A stretch of 46,595 nucleotides of DNA, taken from positions 1 through 46,595 of the forward strand of contig CAZCGA010000037.1 in NCBI GenBank assembly GCA_964498075.1. The letters are read 5' to 3'. Position 1 is the stretch's first letter, and each line of letters opens with the position of its first letter. Source of the stretch: CAZCGA01 sp964498075. GTDB taxonomy: Bacteria > Desulfobacterota > Binatia > HRBIN30. This document shows positions 29,827 through 38,094 of the stretch, piece after piece. Both the position numbers and the translations under genes were made by a program. The notes beneath the pieces were generated by a model, which was given only the letters and a program-made list of their open reading frames with translations, was not told the origin of the DNA and made no database searches.

Positions 29827-31713
29827 TTACGGCCTCAGTCTGGGAATGGGAAAAAAAGGGAGGCGTCGTCCCTCCACCGTCTCGCCGGTGTCCGCCGGTT
29901 GCAACTTGACCGGGGCCTCTTCGGGGAAGAGCTCTTCCGCTTCCTCTTGTGTGAACCCGAACACGATGCGAGCGTTGGCCATTGCCGCCGCGCGTGGCAA
30001 TTGACCGGCGTAATAAGCGGATTGCAAGGCGGCAATGGCCTGGCTGCCGCCCACCGTGGCGCGGAGGGAATCACCGCTGCTCTTGTCGGCCGTGCCCTGG
30101 GCCTGGTCGATAGCGTCTTCCCCTGGCTCGGCCGGCGGCTCGACTGCCGCTCCGGTGCCGCCAAGTCCCAGCAAGCCGGCAGGAGCATCCAGAACCGGCA
30201 AAGGATCTTCTTCCAGATCCTTCCGGATCTGATCGTTATCGTATCCGGCCTCACCCCGCCATTGCTGTTTGCTGGTGATACCGTTCTGAAGCTCAATCTG
30301 TTTGATCTGCGTCCGTTGCAGGTTGTCCTGAATCGCCACGGCCGGAGGCTCACACGCCAGATCAACCAGTGCCGTCAGTTCCTCGTAGCCGTAGGTTCGG
30401 CCGCCCATGCGGAACCAGCCTGCCTCGGCCATGCGGCGCAGGGCCTGCCAATGAATCTCAAGGAAGAAGTCCACGTACCCCTGCTGTTCGCACTCGATCG
30501 AGGTAACGAACGGGGAGCCGGCCACGAGGTTGGAGGCGAACGGCGTGTTGCTCACGTCCCCTGAAACAAGGTACTCGGGAGCGTTCCAACGCACGCCGAT
30601 GGACCGCAGGCACGCTTGCAATACTGATACCTGCGCCGCGGCATTGGGGCTGCTAGGAGGCTGGATGAACCGCTTGCCCTTGGGGCCGTGGATTATCGTT
30701 CCCGGATCGTAGCGCTGATAGTTGGGCGCCTTGCCGGTGACGGGATCGCGGCTGACCGGCTGCTGCTGGTTCCGCGCCGCGGCGACCAGAGCCCCGGCAG
30801 TGGTTGCCGATGCCGACTCGTACTCCCAGAAGCCAACGATCGCAGCCCGGATGCTCTCGCCTATCCTGGTGTTCTTGAGCAGCTTCTGCGCGCCTTCCAG
30901 CGCTTCGCCCGTACAGAAAAAATCACTGATGCCGCGCTTCACGGTCTCGTCAACGTTCAGTTTCAGGTGATGGACCTCCCCGGCCGGCACGTACTCCACG
31001 TCGTCAGGCTCACCATAGGCAATCGCGTATTCCTCGACTGCCTCCACGTCATCGGGATCGGTCTTGATCCCCCAGGCGTATTCCTCCGGAGAGCCCAGGG
31101 GCCTGGCAACGTGCTCCGGCTCCACCGGGCGCAAGATCGTCATGCCATCGTCTTGTACGAAGTCACGGACGAACGCCTCGCCGTCCCGCCGGCTGCGCGT
31201 AAAGACGGACTTCTCCCGGGCCTTCCAGTTGTTCACGTCCAAGTAGCTGTCGAAAGCCGCTTGCACCAGCTTGACCAAATCGGCTGCTTCCCTCGGGTTT
31301 GCGGCTTCCTTCTCCGGAACGATCCGCCATTTGAACCCGGTGCGAATCGTGTAGTTGCGGAGCGCCCGGAGGATACCTTCGGCGACGGGGTTGTAGCGGA
31401 CCAGGAGTCGAGCCGCGGCCCGCTGGTTAGCCAGGTCCGCCTCAGTCTCCAGAGCCGGCGGGTCCTTGCCGCCGTCCCGAGCATCTTTGTCGCCAGCGGA
31501 CGGCAACCAGAATTGACCACTTTCCCCATCCCAGAAACGCCATAACAGGGGATGGAGCGAGCCGTCGGCCGATAAGAGCGGATCGCGGCCGAACGACTCC
31601 AGCAATTTGCGTTCACAACGGTGTTCCGCGATCTGGTGCAGGTAGCGTTCGCGGCGGTATTCGTCGCGGACCTCGGACAACGGGCGGACGGCAGTGCCGT
31701 TGGCGTCGCTCAT
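29827..31713 (-). CDS. Portal protein
   Basis: This 628-residue protein forms the dodecameric DNA entry ring. It lies between terminase and head morphogenesis genes. Segments typical of lambda- and HK97-type portals are VRYNPVAEGILRALRNYTIR, RSRRDGEAFVRDFVQDDGMT and VNTPFASNLVAGSPFVTSIE, written here from memory of the family, with the local sequence reading VSGDVSNTPFASNLVAGSPF. The C-terminus is Pro/Glu-rich and polar. ATG 31713 stands four bases after the terminase stop. Confidence 0.82.
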   Translation of the reverse strand: MSDANGTAVRPLSEVRDEYRRERYLHQIAEHRCERKLLESFGRDPLLSADGSLHPLLWRFWDGESGQFWLPSAGDKDARDGGKDPPALETEADLANQRAAARLLVRYNPVAEGILRALRNYTIRTGFKWRIVPEKEAANPREAADLVKLVQAAFDSYLDVNNWKAREKSVFTRSRRDGEAFVRDFVQDDGMTILRPVEPEHVARPLGSPEEYAWGIKTDPDDVEAVEEYAIAYGEPDDVEYVPAGEVHHLKLNVDETVKRGISDFFCTGEALEGAQKLLKNTRIGESIRAAIVGFWEYESASATTAGALVAAARNQQQPVSRDPVTGKAPNYQRYDPGTIIHGPKGKRFIQPPSSPNAAAQVSVLQACLRSIGVRWNAPEYLVSGDVSNTPFASNLVAGSPFVTSIECEQQGYVDFFLEIHWQALRRMAEAGWFRMGGRTYGYEELTALVDLACEPPAVAIQDNLQRTQIKQIELQNGITSKQQWRGEAGYDNDQIRKDLEEDPLPVLDAPAGLLGLGGTGAAVEPPAEPGEDAIDQAQGTADKSSGDSLRATVGGSQAIAALQSAYYAGQLPRAAAMANARIVFGFTQEEAEELFPEEAPVKLQPADTGETVEGRRLPFFPIPRLRP

Positions 31714-31716
31714 GGC

Positions 31717-33075
31717 TCACATCCTCAGTACCGTGCATTCGTTCACGTCTTCTTCCGCTTCCTCACGCACGCCGTCCAGTGACCATACCAGATACCGTAT
31801 CGCGTCCATGCCGTGATCGTCCCGCTTCACCGGCTTGTCGCCCTTCCCGGCACCGGTCCCGGCGTCCCACACGTACCCATCGAATTCCTCTTCCGTGCAG
31901 CACGGCCGTTTGGCACCGTCCAGTTCATGGTCTCTTTCTACCAGAGAATCGCGCAAGAGAAAGAGTCGCGGCCGACCGTTCCCTGCCACCTTCAGCCGCG
32001 ACGCTACCGCCTGAATGCCTGCCGACACTTCCTTTAGGGCCGGCATGGTGGGCAGGTCCAGGTGCCGCTCCAACGTGGCCCGGTCCTCGGCGTCGTGGTC
32101 GCAGATAATGGCGGCAGGTGCGGGCTCGCTCTTGGTCAGGTGCCGGATCTGCCTGGCGTGGTCCTCGACCAGTCGCCGCGTGTGATAGATCTCGCGGTAA
32201 CGATAGAGCCGGCTGTCCGGGTCGATGGCCCATGCTTGCCACACGAACGGGTTGGTATAACCGAAGTCCACGCACCAGAGGCGCGGCCAGGCGGGCGGGA
32301 TATCGAACCGGTCTATCAAATGCACGGCCGTGTCCCAGCCGTCGTACACGACGCCTTCAGCCTGGACCCAGCGGCCATAGCGCAGACGGTCCCGGCGCGG
32401 TCCGGTCAGCGCGTCGAGCTTGGCCAGATACGTCACGCCTTCGGGCGTCCAGCCGTTACTGTCCCAAAGACGCGGGTTGTCCGTGTGCCGCGATTCCAGC
32501 AAGATCGTACGGCCGCCGTCGCACCGACGCTTGAGCCAGTGCGTCGGCTTGTCCGGGTTACAGTCAGCGAGTAACTGCTGGAAGGTCATGCGGCCGTTGC
32601 GGAGCCGTGTGGTCAGGGCCTCCCAACTTTCCTCGCGGATCTCGGTTGCTTCTTGAACATAGACCAGATCGTATTCCGCCGACATGACCCGGGCGGCCTG
32701 GTCCGTGCCCCCTTGACGCAGGCCGCGCACCACGATCTCGGCGCCGTTGGGGTAGTGATAAGAAGAGCGAAAGGGGCGTTGGGCGCCGCGCAAGCAGGGA
32801 TGACGTGGCGGAACGACGTGCTGCTCGAAGGTGACGAGTGCCGATTCCGTGATGCTCTCCCGGGTCTGCCGGAGGACGAGGGCGCGCAAGCCGGGGTTGT
32901 GCTCCGCGCACAGGTGCAGTTTTGTCAGGCAGGCCCGGCTCTTGCCAGTCCCGGCCGGGCCGGAGACAAGAACCTCCGGTGCTTGCAGGTGCAGCGCGTC
33001 CCAGCAAGCACCGTGCGGCACGTAAGGAATCCGTTCATTGTCCGTTCGTGGTGACGGGCTGCCCGTTGCCGGCAT
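31717..33075 (-). CDS. terL: Terminase large subunit
   Basis: This 452-residue DNA packaging motor has Walker A at 38-46 (SGPAGTGKS) and Walker B near 135-142 (YDLVYVQE). The C-terminal RNase H-like nuclease has acids at about D270 (CVDFGYTNPF), D326 (ICDHDAED) and D424 (DDHGMDAIRY). ATG 33075 is preferred over 33138 since it lies close to the small-subunit end and follows AGGAA. The reading overlaps the small subunit by 41 bases. Confidence 0.92.
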   Translation of the reverse strand: MPATGSPSPRTDNERIPYVPHGACWDALHLQAPEVLVSGPAGTGKSRACLTKLHLCAEHNPGLRALVLRQTRESITESALVTFEQHVVPPRHPCLRGAQRPFRSSYHYPNGAEIVVRGLRQGGTDQAARVMSAEYDLVYVQEATEIREESWEALTTRLRNGRMTFQQLLADCNPDKPTHWLKRRCDGGRTILLESRHTDNPRLWDSNGWTPEGVTYLAKLDALTGPRRDRLRYGRWVQAEGVVYDGWDTAVHLIDRFDIPPAWPRLWCVDFGYTNPFVWQAWAIDPDSRLYRYREIYHTRRLVEDHARQIRHLTKSEPAPAAIICDHDAEDRATLERHLDLPTMPALKEVSAGIQAVASRLKVAGNGRPRLFLLRDSLVERDHELDGAKRPCCTEEEFDGYVWDAGTGAGKGDKPVKRDDHGMDAIRYLVWSLDGVREEAEEDVNECTVLRM

Positions 33076-33640
33076 GGCTGGTGCGTTCCTGGAAAGGTAG
33101 GCCGGGGCGCTGACCGACGATGGCCGACAGGTCAACACCGCCGATCACGGTGACGACAATTTGGCCGGGGAACTCGCCGTCTTTCCAGAGCCCCAGGTGA
33201 CGGCCGAGTTTGTCGAGCGAAGCAACCTTGTCCCAGCGCTTGAGCTTCTTCGTATGGCCGACCAGGCGCCGGCATTCTCCGGTTCCTTCGTACTCTTCAA
33301 AGACTTCCACGCTGGCAATTGTAGCAGCCGAGTCGTCATCCAGATCGCGGATGGGAATAAGAGAGCCGTCGGGTTTGTAGAGCTTGCGCGGGTCGGTAAA
33401 GGAAAGACGTGCCAGCTCGCGCAAGACGCGTTCTGCCGTGATCTCCGTATTGGCCGAGCGCTTCGCTTGCTTCGTCGAAATGGCAGCTTGTACCTTAACA
33501 TTCCCTAGCAGACGCGATGCTTGCACGTCCGCTGTCCGTTCACTGTACCCGGCCCGGCGCGCCGCCCCGGTCGCGTTCAGGTCGATGAGATATTCTTCGA
33601 CGAAACGTATCTGCTTCGGTGTTAGCTTGCCGCGTGCCAT
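33035..33640 (-). CDS. terS: Terminase small subunit
   Basis: This 201-residue protein belongs to the Terminase_2 family. The start MARGKLTPKQIRFVEEYLID is followed by the helix-turn-helix NATGAARRAGYSERTADVQA and the segment LARLSFTDPRKLYKPDGSLI. The middle is alpha/beta, and the C-terminus is polar. It recognises phage DNA for packaging. ATG 33640 is chosen because the conserved N-terminus begins there. It overlaps terL. Confidence 0.9.
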   Translation of the reverse strand: MARGKLTPKQIRFVEEYLIDLNATGAARRAGYSERTADVQASRLLGNVKVQAAISTKQAKRSANTEITAERVLRELARLSFTDPRKLYKPDGSLIPIRDLDDDSAATIASVEVFEEYEGTGECRRLVGHTKKLKRWDKVASLDKLGRHLGLWKDGEFPGQIVVTVIGGVDLSAIVGQRPGLPFQERTSHAGNGQPVTTNGQ

Positions 33641-33647
33641 GCGCCAT

Positions 33648-34016
33648 CTAGTCGTGCCTTGCCGACTCCTCCGCCCCCGCCCTGCCACCGAACAGTGTAA
33701 TGCTGTTGTCAAGTGTACCGCTACAAGGCGTCACCGTGCAAGCGCTTGCCTCAAACCCAGCGTCGCCCGGGTGCCACAGCGTCTCGCCCTGGCTCGCCCG
33801 CAGCGTCAGCACCGCGATCTTTGCCGGCGAGCCCGGCGGGGCGGCGCATGGCTCAACCGGCTCTTGCGCCTGGCCGTAGAAGTCTGGCCTTCCGCTCGGC
33901 CGGTACTTGTCCCATCGCGGGTACTGGTCACGCACGCTGGGCGTGTTGTAACAGGTGTAGCACAGCTGCCGCTTCAGCGATTGGCGGCAGTGGCGGCAGT
34001 GGCGGCACGACGGCAT
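33648..34016 (-). CDS. Cys-rich zinc-finger-like protein
   Basis: This 122-residue protein begins MPSCRHCRHCRQSLKRQLCY and continues TCYNTPSVRDQYP, giving several Cys pairs that can bind zinc. The second half contains GSPAKIAVLTLRASQGETLW followed by HPGDA, a segment I associate with small planctomycete phage regulators. GAGGG precedes ATG 34016. It is the last early gene before terminase and may regulate it; this is an inference. Confidence 0.65.
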   Translation of the reverse strand: MPSCRHCRHCRQSLKRQLCYTCYNTPSVRDQYPRWDKYRPSGRPDFYGQAQEPVEPCAAPPGSPAKIAVLTLRASQGETLWHPGDAGFEASACTVTPCSGTLDNSITLFGGRAGAEESARHD

Positions 34017-34025
34017 TATGGGCCC

Positions 34026-34301
34026 TCACGAACTGTGCGGCGCGTAGGTGCCTCCCAGCGCCACACATGCCCGACGGCCCCGGTCCACGGCGAAAGCAGC
34101 GGCAGTGCAGCTCGCATAAAACCGCAGCGCTTCTTCCAACTGCTGCACGCGGGCCTTCGCCGCGTCCAGGCGGGCGAGAAGGAATTGCAGATCACTCAAG
34201 GAAAGACTAAGGATCGTTTCGTCCGCTCCCAGTATTTCCCGCTGTCGAGCTGCCTTTGCCTCAAGCCGGCGGATGCCGTCGAGGCGTTCAGTGTCGGTCA
34301 T
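34026..34301 (-). CDS. Coiled-coil hypothetical protein, 91 residues
   Basis: This is a helical protein with a heptad-like stretch (ARLDAAKARVQQLEEALRFY) and a short C-terminal tail. GAGGACAAGCC precedes ATG 34301. It has no known family. It lies in a row of small early genes. Confidence 0.65.
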   Translation of the reverse strand: MTDTERLDGIRRLEAKAARQREILGADETILSLSLSDLQFLLARLDAAKARVQQLEEALRFYASCTAAAFAVDRGRRACVALGGTYAPHSS

Positions 34302-34310
34302 GGCTTGTCC

Positions 34311-34589
34311 TCAATTACTCTCGTACCTATCGTTCACGATCTCGACATCCACGCCACCAGGCAGGACGCGAAACTCTCCATGCCACCATTCGTCGCCGTC
34401 CGGCGAGTCGTAGGTCTGGATAGAGAAAAGCCAGGTGTCGTTGCTGGTCGGCTTGACGCCGAAGTGGTAGTGGTCGTAGTAGAGCTGCTCGCCGTTTTCG
34501 TAGCCAGAGGGCAGCTTGCCGGCTTCCTCCCAGCGCCGCCGCGCGGCAAGGGCGGACAGAAGTTGCCGCTTCTTCTCAACGAGTGTCAT
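34311..34589 (-). CDS. Hypothetical protein, 92 residues
   Basis: This is a small alpha/beta protein: an N-terminal helix (LVEKKRQLLSALAARRRWEE), then an aromatic beta region (EQLYYDHYHFGVKPTSNDTW, DEWWHGEFRVLPGG). GGAAGGAAGTAACCA precedes ATG 34589. The 90 bases upstream (34590-34679) hold only a possible 20-codon leader reading MPEILVDSEGVELEPEGSNQ. Confidence 0.65.
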   Translation of the reverse strand: MTLVEKKRQLLSALAARRRWEEAGKLPSGYENGEQLYYDHYHFGVKPTSNDTWLFSIQTYDSPDGDEWWHGEFRVLPGGVDVEIVNDRYESN

Positions 34590-34679
34590 TGGTTACTTCC
34601 TTCCGGTTCCAGTTCAACACCTTCGCTGTCCACGAGGATTTCCGGCATGTTCAAGATGTTTCTGGCACTTTCGTTCGGC

Positions 34680-35216
34680 TCATCGCTGCTCCGCCCACAC
34701 CTGCCGAAGTGCAGAGGCCTGCTCCATGAAGCGATGGCCGACGCGCTCGACAAACATCGGCAGGACGTAGAACACGATCCGGGCCAGCCGCAGCCAAGCG
34801 TCTTTTTGGCCGTCGTTCAGCGCGTCCCAGACGCACGCCCCGGCGCCCAGCAGAGCAATAGGCTCCAATCCCAGGTCGGCCCACTGGCGCCGGTTCAGCA
34901 TTCCATCGACGGTTTTCACGTCGCCGGCCCCGAGCCGGCTCCAATCGAACAGCCGACAGGCGAGCCATTCCAGATCGGTCTGCTGCGTGTTGCCGGTCAG
35001 GGTGGCGCCGGTGTTGTGCAGATCGGCGTGAAGATTGTCACGAGCGTTTTTAAGTTGCGATTGAAGATCGCTTATTTTTTCGCGGAGCATTGCTGTGTTC
35101 AGAGATTCGTTGTCGTGAAGGTCAATGAATTTCGACGCACGCCGCGTCACTGCCCGCCCTTCGCCGATCACTTCAATGCGTATATCGTCCCGCGTCGTGG
35201 CGTTAATCAACGGCAT
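34680..35216 (-). CDS. Hypothetical early protein, 178 residues
   Basis: The start at 35216 (MPLINATTRDDIRIEVIGEG) follows GGGAGGTTTCGC. A coiled-coil segment (LREKISDLQSQLKNARDNLH) leads to a C-terminal helical domain (LARIVFYVLPMFVERVGHRF). No family is recognised. It overlaps the acidic protein gene upstream by 14 bases. Confidence 0.65.
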   Translation of the reverse strand: MPLINATTRDDIRIEVIGEGRAVTRRASKFIDLHDNESLNTAMLREKISDLQSQLKNARDNLHADLHNTGATLTGNTQQTDLEWLACRLFDWSRLGAGDVKTVDGMLNRRQWADLGLEPIALLGAGACVWDALNDGQKDAWLRLARIVFYVLPMFVERVGHRFMEQASALRQVWAEQR

Positions 35217-35523
35217 GCGAAACCTCCCGAGAAAGCAATCTGCACATGATCGAGTACAAAGCAGTCTGGAGTTCCAAACCGCTAGGGCTGTCGTCATGCA
35301 CCTCCAGGCACTCCATAATCTCTGCGCCGCCGCAGTCGGGCATAACCGGGAACCTGTTCATCCACTTCTCCCAGGCGACATAGCTGGCATACGGGCCCTC
35401 TTTCAACTGTAGTTGCCGCCAGCCGTCAGCACCAATGGCCTGTATCCAGAGCGGGTCGTCCGGATCCAGCGGCTCGGCCGGATACTCGTATTCAGACACT
35501 TCCGAGATCACTACTTCACTCAT
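35203..35523 (-). CDS. Acidic hypothetical protein, 106 residues
   Basis: This protein is strongly acidic, especially the first 40 residues (SEVSEYEYPAEPLDPDDPLW). GAAGGAG precedes ATG 35523. Very acidic small early phage proteins can mimic DNA or bind basic host proteins. That is only a suggestion here. Confidence 0.6.
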   Translation of the reverse strand: MSEVVISEVSEYEYPAEPLDPDDPLWIQAIGADGWRQLQLKEGPYASYVAWEKWMNRFPVMPDCGGAEIMECLEVHDDSPSGLELQTALYSIMCRLLSREVSHAVD

Positions 35524-35644
35524 GGTTCACTCCTTCAAATAAACTTGGGGTCTCACCCGAGATCCGCCGTCGTGTCAGTTCCACCTGTGACTCGCGTATG
35601 TCGCAACCGATGAAGCGCCGGCCGTGGCGAACCGCGACGGCGCC
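35516..35644 (-). pseudogene. C-terminal remnant of a DNA methyltransferase
   Basis: This frame encodes GAVAVRHGRRFIGCDIRESQ, then VELTRRRISGETPSLFEGVN and two more residues. It matches the end of N4/N6 DNA methyltransferases, where GSGTTG..AV..GRRFIGIEI...Y is followed by ARRRI. No start, no catalytic DPPY and no upstream body remain. The small gene at 35664-35840 occupies the place where the body would be. A phage methyltransferase was probably lost here and partly replaced. Confidence 0.65.
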
Positions 35645-35663
35645 CTTTGCACGTCGGCCGAGA

Positions 35664-35840
35664 TCATGGTTTCGCCTCCTCGCCTTCCACCCGCCGCAGC
35701 GCCTCGTCCTCGGTCAGCAGCTCGCGGCCGTCCGGCGAGCGCCACCACGTTTGACCGTCGCGGCTAGGCCAGTGCTCACGGTGCCACCCGGCGGACTTCA
35801 GGCGCTCGCGGCGGGCGGCGGTGAAGAGGTCGTCGGTCAT
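35664..35840 (-). CDS. Small hypothetical protein, 58 residues
   Basis: The protein is MTDDLFTAARRERLKSAGWH, then REHWPSRDGQTWWRSPDGRE, then LLTEDEALRRVEGEEAKP. Its ATG overlaps the stop of the adenine methylase gene (ATGA). The codon use is like that of its neighbours, and the Trp-rich core looks like a folded mini-domain. It may bind nucleic acid or a partner of the methylase. The function is unknown. Confidence 0.65.
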   Translation of the reverse strand: MTDDLFTAARRERLKSAGWHREHWPSRDGQTWWRSPDGRELLTEDEALRRVEGEEAKP

Positions 35841-36862
35841 GGCGTCACCGCGTCAAAGAGCCCGCGTTGCCCCACGCAATGCAGGCTGCACCAAAGTCGC
35901 TCACGGAATTTGTTCTGGTAATCGCTACCGCTACGTTGCGGCCCGTAGCCGCCGTGTGCTTTCCATTCCTCGACCCGCCAGCCGTGCTTCTCAAGGTTGT
36001 TGTGTTCACCTTCGTAGCCGCATAGAACGATCCGCAGCCGCTTGTCGCCGCCGTGTTCCAGGCACCATGCGCGGACGGCATGGGCTACGTCCGCATCCTC
36101 GCAGCGGTAAATGTCATTGTCGCGTCCGGCCTTGTCGGAATAGGGCGGATCGAGGAAAACTCCGGTCGTGCCGAGTTTGATGGTTGGTGTTGGCCCGCAC
36201 ACCCGGGACCAGTCGCCACAGCATACGCGGACGTTGCGCAGCCGGTCCTGTAAGTCGCGCATCCACTGAATGAGCACGTCCAACCGCCGCTCGCACTCGC
36301 CCCTGCCGGCGTCGCCCAGGTGCGGCCGCTTGCGATGCACGCCCATGCCGGCGTTGCGCAGATGCGGCCGCTTGCCGCCTCTTGCCTCGTCGCGGACGTT
36401 GACGCCACGCCCCGAGTTGTCTTCGCTGCCGCGACCATGCCACTCGCCAGCGCACCAGCCGGAGCCTATCCACTGGCACAAGCCCCAACACCAAAGGGAG
36501 GCTATTTTCACAGAGTAATAGTCCGGGTCGTCACGCATGCGTTGCTGGTGCTCCGCCTTCCGCGCGGCCGTGACGAGCCATTTGTGCCGGGCTTCCAGGT
36601 CAGACTCATTCACTGGCCAGTTCATCAGCTCAGCGACAGCCTCGGGCTCGGCCTGGACAGCCCGCCAAAAGTTAGCGACATAGGCATCCAGATCGTTCAC
36701 CGTTTCGGTTCCCTTGACCGGCTCCGGGCGTGCGAGTAGGGCAGCACCCGATCCGAAAAACGGCTCGACGTAGTTCGCCACATCGCCGAACTGTGCCCAC
36801 GCCACACTGGCTGCCCGGCTCTTGCCGCCGAACCAGGTAAATGGTGCTTTCAACGTCCCCAC
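35837..36862 (-). CDS. Dam-type DNA adenine methyltransferase
   Basis: This 341-residue protein methylates adenine-N6 in DNA. It has KAPFTWFGGKSRAA at the start (SAM-binding F-x-GG-K), YVEPFFGSGAALLA (motif I) and VFLDPPYSDKAG (catalytic DPPY) near residue 245. Between about 160 and 190 there is an insertion with a tandem repeat (KRPHLRNAGMGVH and RKRPHLGDAGRGE). It may protect phage DNA from host restriction or time replication. The start may be GTG 36862 or TTG 36853; the gene overlaps its upstream neighbour. Confidence 0.85.
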   Translation of the reverse strand: MGTLKAPFTWFGGKSRAASVAWAQFGDVANYVEPFFGSGAALLARPEPVKGTETVNDLDAYVANFWRAVQAEPEAVAELMNWPVNESDLEARHKWLVTAARKAEHQQRMRDDPDYYSVKIASLWCWGLCQWIGSGWCAGEWHGRGSEDNSGRGVNVRDEARGGKRPHLRNAGMGVHRKRPHLGDAGRGECERRLDVLIQWMRDLQDRLRNVRVCCGDWSRVCGPTPTIKLGTTGVFLDPPYSDKAGRDNDIYRCEDADVAHAVRAWCLEHGGDKRLRIVLCGYEGEHNNLEKHGWRVEEWKAHGGYGPQRSGSDYQNKFRERLWCSLHCVGQRGLFDAVTP

Positions 36863-37056
36863 ATGGCCTTCCAGGCAATCCTCGTCACGTCCTGGCCCGC
36901 AGCGATTTCTTCCAGCGCGGCCCGCAGCCGCATGATCTCCGCCACCCGGCCGTCTCGCTCGGCCAGTCGGCCGAGCACCGCGGAGGCCGCGGCCAACCGG
37001 CGGGCCAGGTCGTTGATGCAGGCGTCTTTGGCGCGGCAGTCAGGGCAGGCGGTCAT
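36850..37056 (-). CDS. Small Cys-pair coiled-coil protein, 68 residues
   Basis: This protein begins MTACPDCRAKDACINDLARR with a zinc-knuckle-like Cys set, followed by a coiled coil. Its ATG overlaps the stop of the frameshifted gene upstream (ATGA), and its end overlaps the methylase start. It is probably translated together with the methylase. Confidence 0.65.
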   Translation of the reverse strand: MTACPDCRAKDACINDLARRLAAASAVLGRLAERDGRVAEIMRLRAALEEIAAGQDVTRIAWKAMWGR

Positions 37057-37419
37057 GACGCCTCCAGGCCGAACCGCGGAGCATCACGCCATTGCTGCTT
37101 GTACTCAGGTAATGAGTTGTCGTTCAGCTCCATCCCCATCAGCACTACGCGCCAGTCCTCGGACACGACAAAAACAATGCCCTCGTTCAGATGGATGCGG
37201 CATAGTCCACCTCGAAGGTGCCAGAGCGGGCGGGAGAGCAGCTCGCGGTCAACAGGCAGCCCGCACAGGACCTGGCCTCTCAGCTCGTCTGTCCGTGACC
37301 ACGGCCCACGGCGCGGGCTGGTCCTTCAGGTCGATCAGATAGGGTCGCTCACAGATCGCTTTTCTGATGGCCGGATCGGCCACACGGCAGAACCAGTGTT
37401 GCGAGATTGCTGCGCTCAT
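37053..37419 (-). pseudogene. Frameshifted gene of about 121 codons
   Basis: From ATG 37419, after AAGGAGGAACGCA, the frame reads SAAISQHWFCRVADPAIRKA through to APWAVVTD. It should then continue ELRGQVLCGLPVDRELLSRP and on to GLEAS, but those codons are in the frame shifted by one base from position 37290. The restored protein ends in ATGA overlap with the next gene, as neighbours here do. So one extra base at about 37290 (mutation or sequencing error) is the likely cause. The function is not recognised. Confidence 0.65.
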
Positions 37420-37664
37420 TGCGTTCCTCCTTCGCAGAACAAGCCGATATCTTTCCGGCCATTGCGTTTGAACCAGTCGCTGCCTAACTTGCTGATGTCC
37501 CACCGGGCACGATTAAGGTGTATCAGCAAGCCGCGTTGTTCGAGTTTGTAGACGATCCGGTAAACCTTGGACGGCGGCATTGACAGGTGCCGCGCCGCGT
37601 GCGTGTTCGAGCATGGTCCGAAGACGCGGAAGACCCTGAGCACGTCGGCCTGGAAGTCACTCAT
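37416..37664 (-). CDS. Winged-helix DNA-binding protein
   Basis: This 82-residue protein looks like a winged helix. Helices are DFQADVLRVFRVFGPCSNTH and AARHLSMPPSKVYRIVYKLE, the wing QRGLLIHLNRARWDISKLGS. ATG 37664 follows GAGG at nine bases. It may regulate early phage genes. It overlaps the frameshifted gene downstream by four bases. Confidence 0.72.
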   Translation of the reverse strand: MSDFQADVLRVFRVFGPCSNTHAARHLSMPPSKVYRIVYKLEQRGLLIHLNRARWDISKLGSDWFKRNGRKDIGLFCEGGTQ

Positions 37665-37736
37665 GGAATTCAACCTCATAAACGTCTAGGGGCCCCAGTG
37701 GACACTGAGCAACGACGGTTGTGCTATGGACTGTTT

Positions 37737-38072
37737 TCACGTTTTGCTCTCCATCTCAATCGCCCGCACCAGGTCCATCACGTCATGGACCACCAGGGCC
37801 AGGCCGCCCGTCGCCCGGATCGCGTCCAGGAACGCGGCTTGCTCAAATGTCGGCCGTTCACCGGGTTGTTTCGCTTCCACGGCTAAAAACCGGCCGCAAA
37901 ACGACCCCAGGATATCCGAGCTACCTTTGAGACCGTACCTGATGAGCCGCGTCTTTCCTTTGTACGTGCTCACCACGGCCCCCGTGTTGTTACGCCACGC
38001 GAACACGCCTCGCACCGTGCCGAGGTACTTGAGACACGCTTTCACCAGGTCGGTTTCGGTGGGGGACTTCAT
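37737..38072 (-). CDS. VRR-NUC domain nuclease
   Basis: This 111-residue protein is one VRR-NUC domain. It begins MKSPTETDLVKACLKYLGTV and has RNNTGAV, the catalytic stretch GSSDILGSFCGRFLAVEAKQ (D, E-x-K type) and PTFEQAAFLDAIRATGGLAL. Such phage nucleases process branched replication or recombination intermediates. ATG 38072 follows TGAGGACTGT. It lies just beyond the iteron-like region, in the replication block. Confidence 0.85.
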   Translation of the reverse strand: MKSPTETDLVKACLKYLGTVRGVFAWRNNTGAVVSTYKGKTRLIRYGLKGSSDILGSFCGRFLAVEAKQPGERPTFEQAAFLDAIRATGGLALVVHDVMDLVRAIEMESKT

Positions 38073-38094
38073 ACAGTCCTCAGAAAAAACGCCA

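Noticed and set aside
33384..35249. Long plus-strand open frame of 621 codons
   Set aside because: It lies opposite terS and four small minus-strand genes that have ribosome sites and overlaps. The frame has no recognisable domain and follows from high GC at third positions.
35524..35667. 30-codon frame MISADVQRAPSRF in line with the previous stop
   Set aside because: It is short and without family features; the other frame in this stretch clearly carries a methyltransferase C-terminus.
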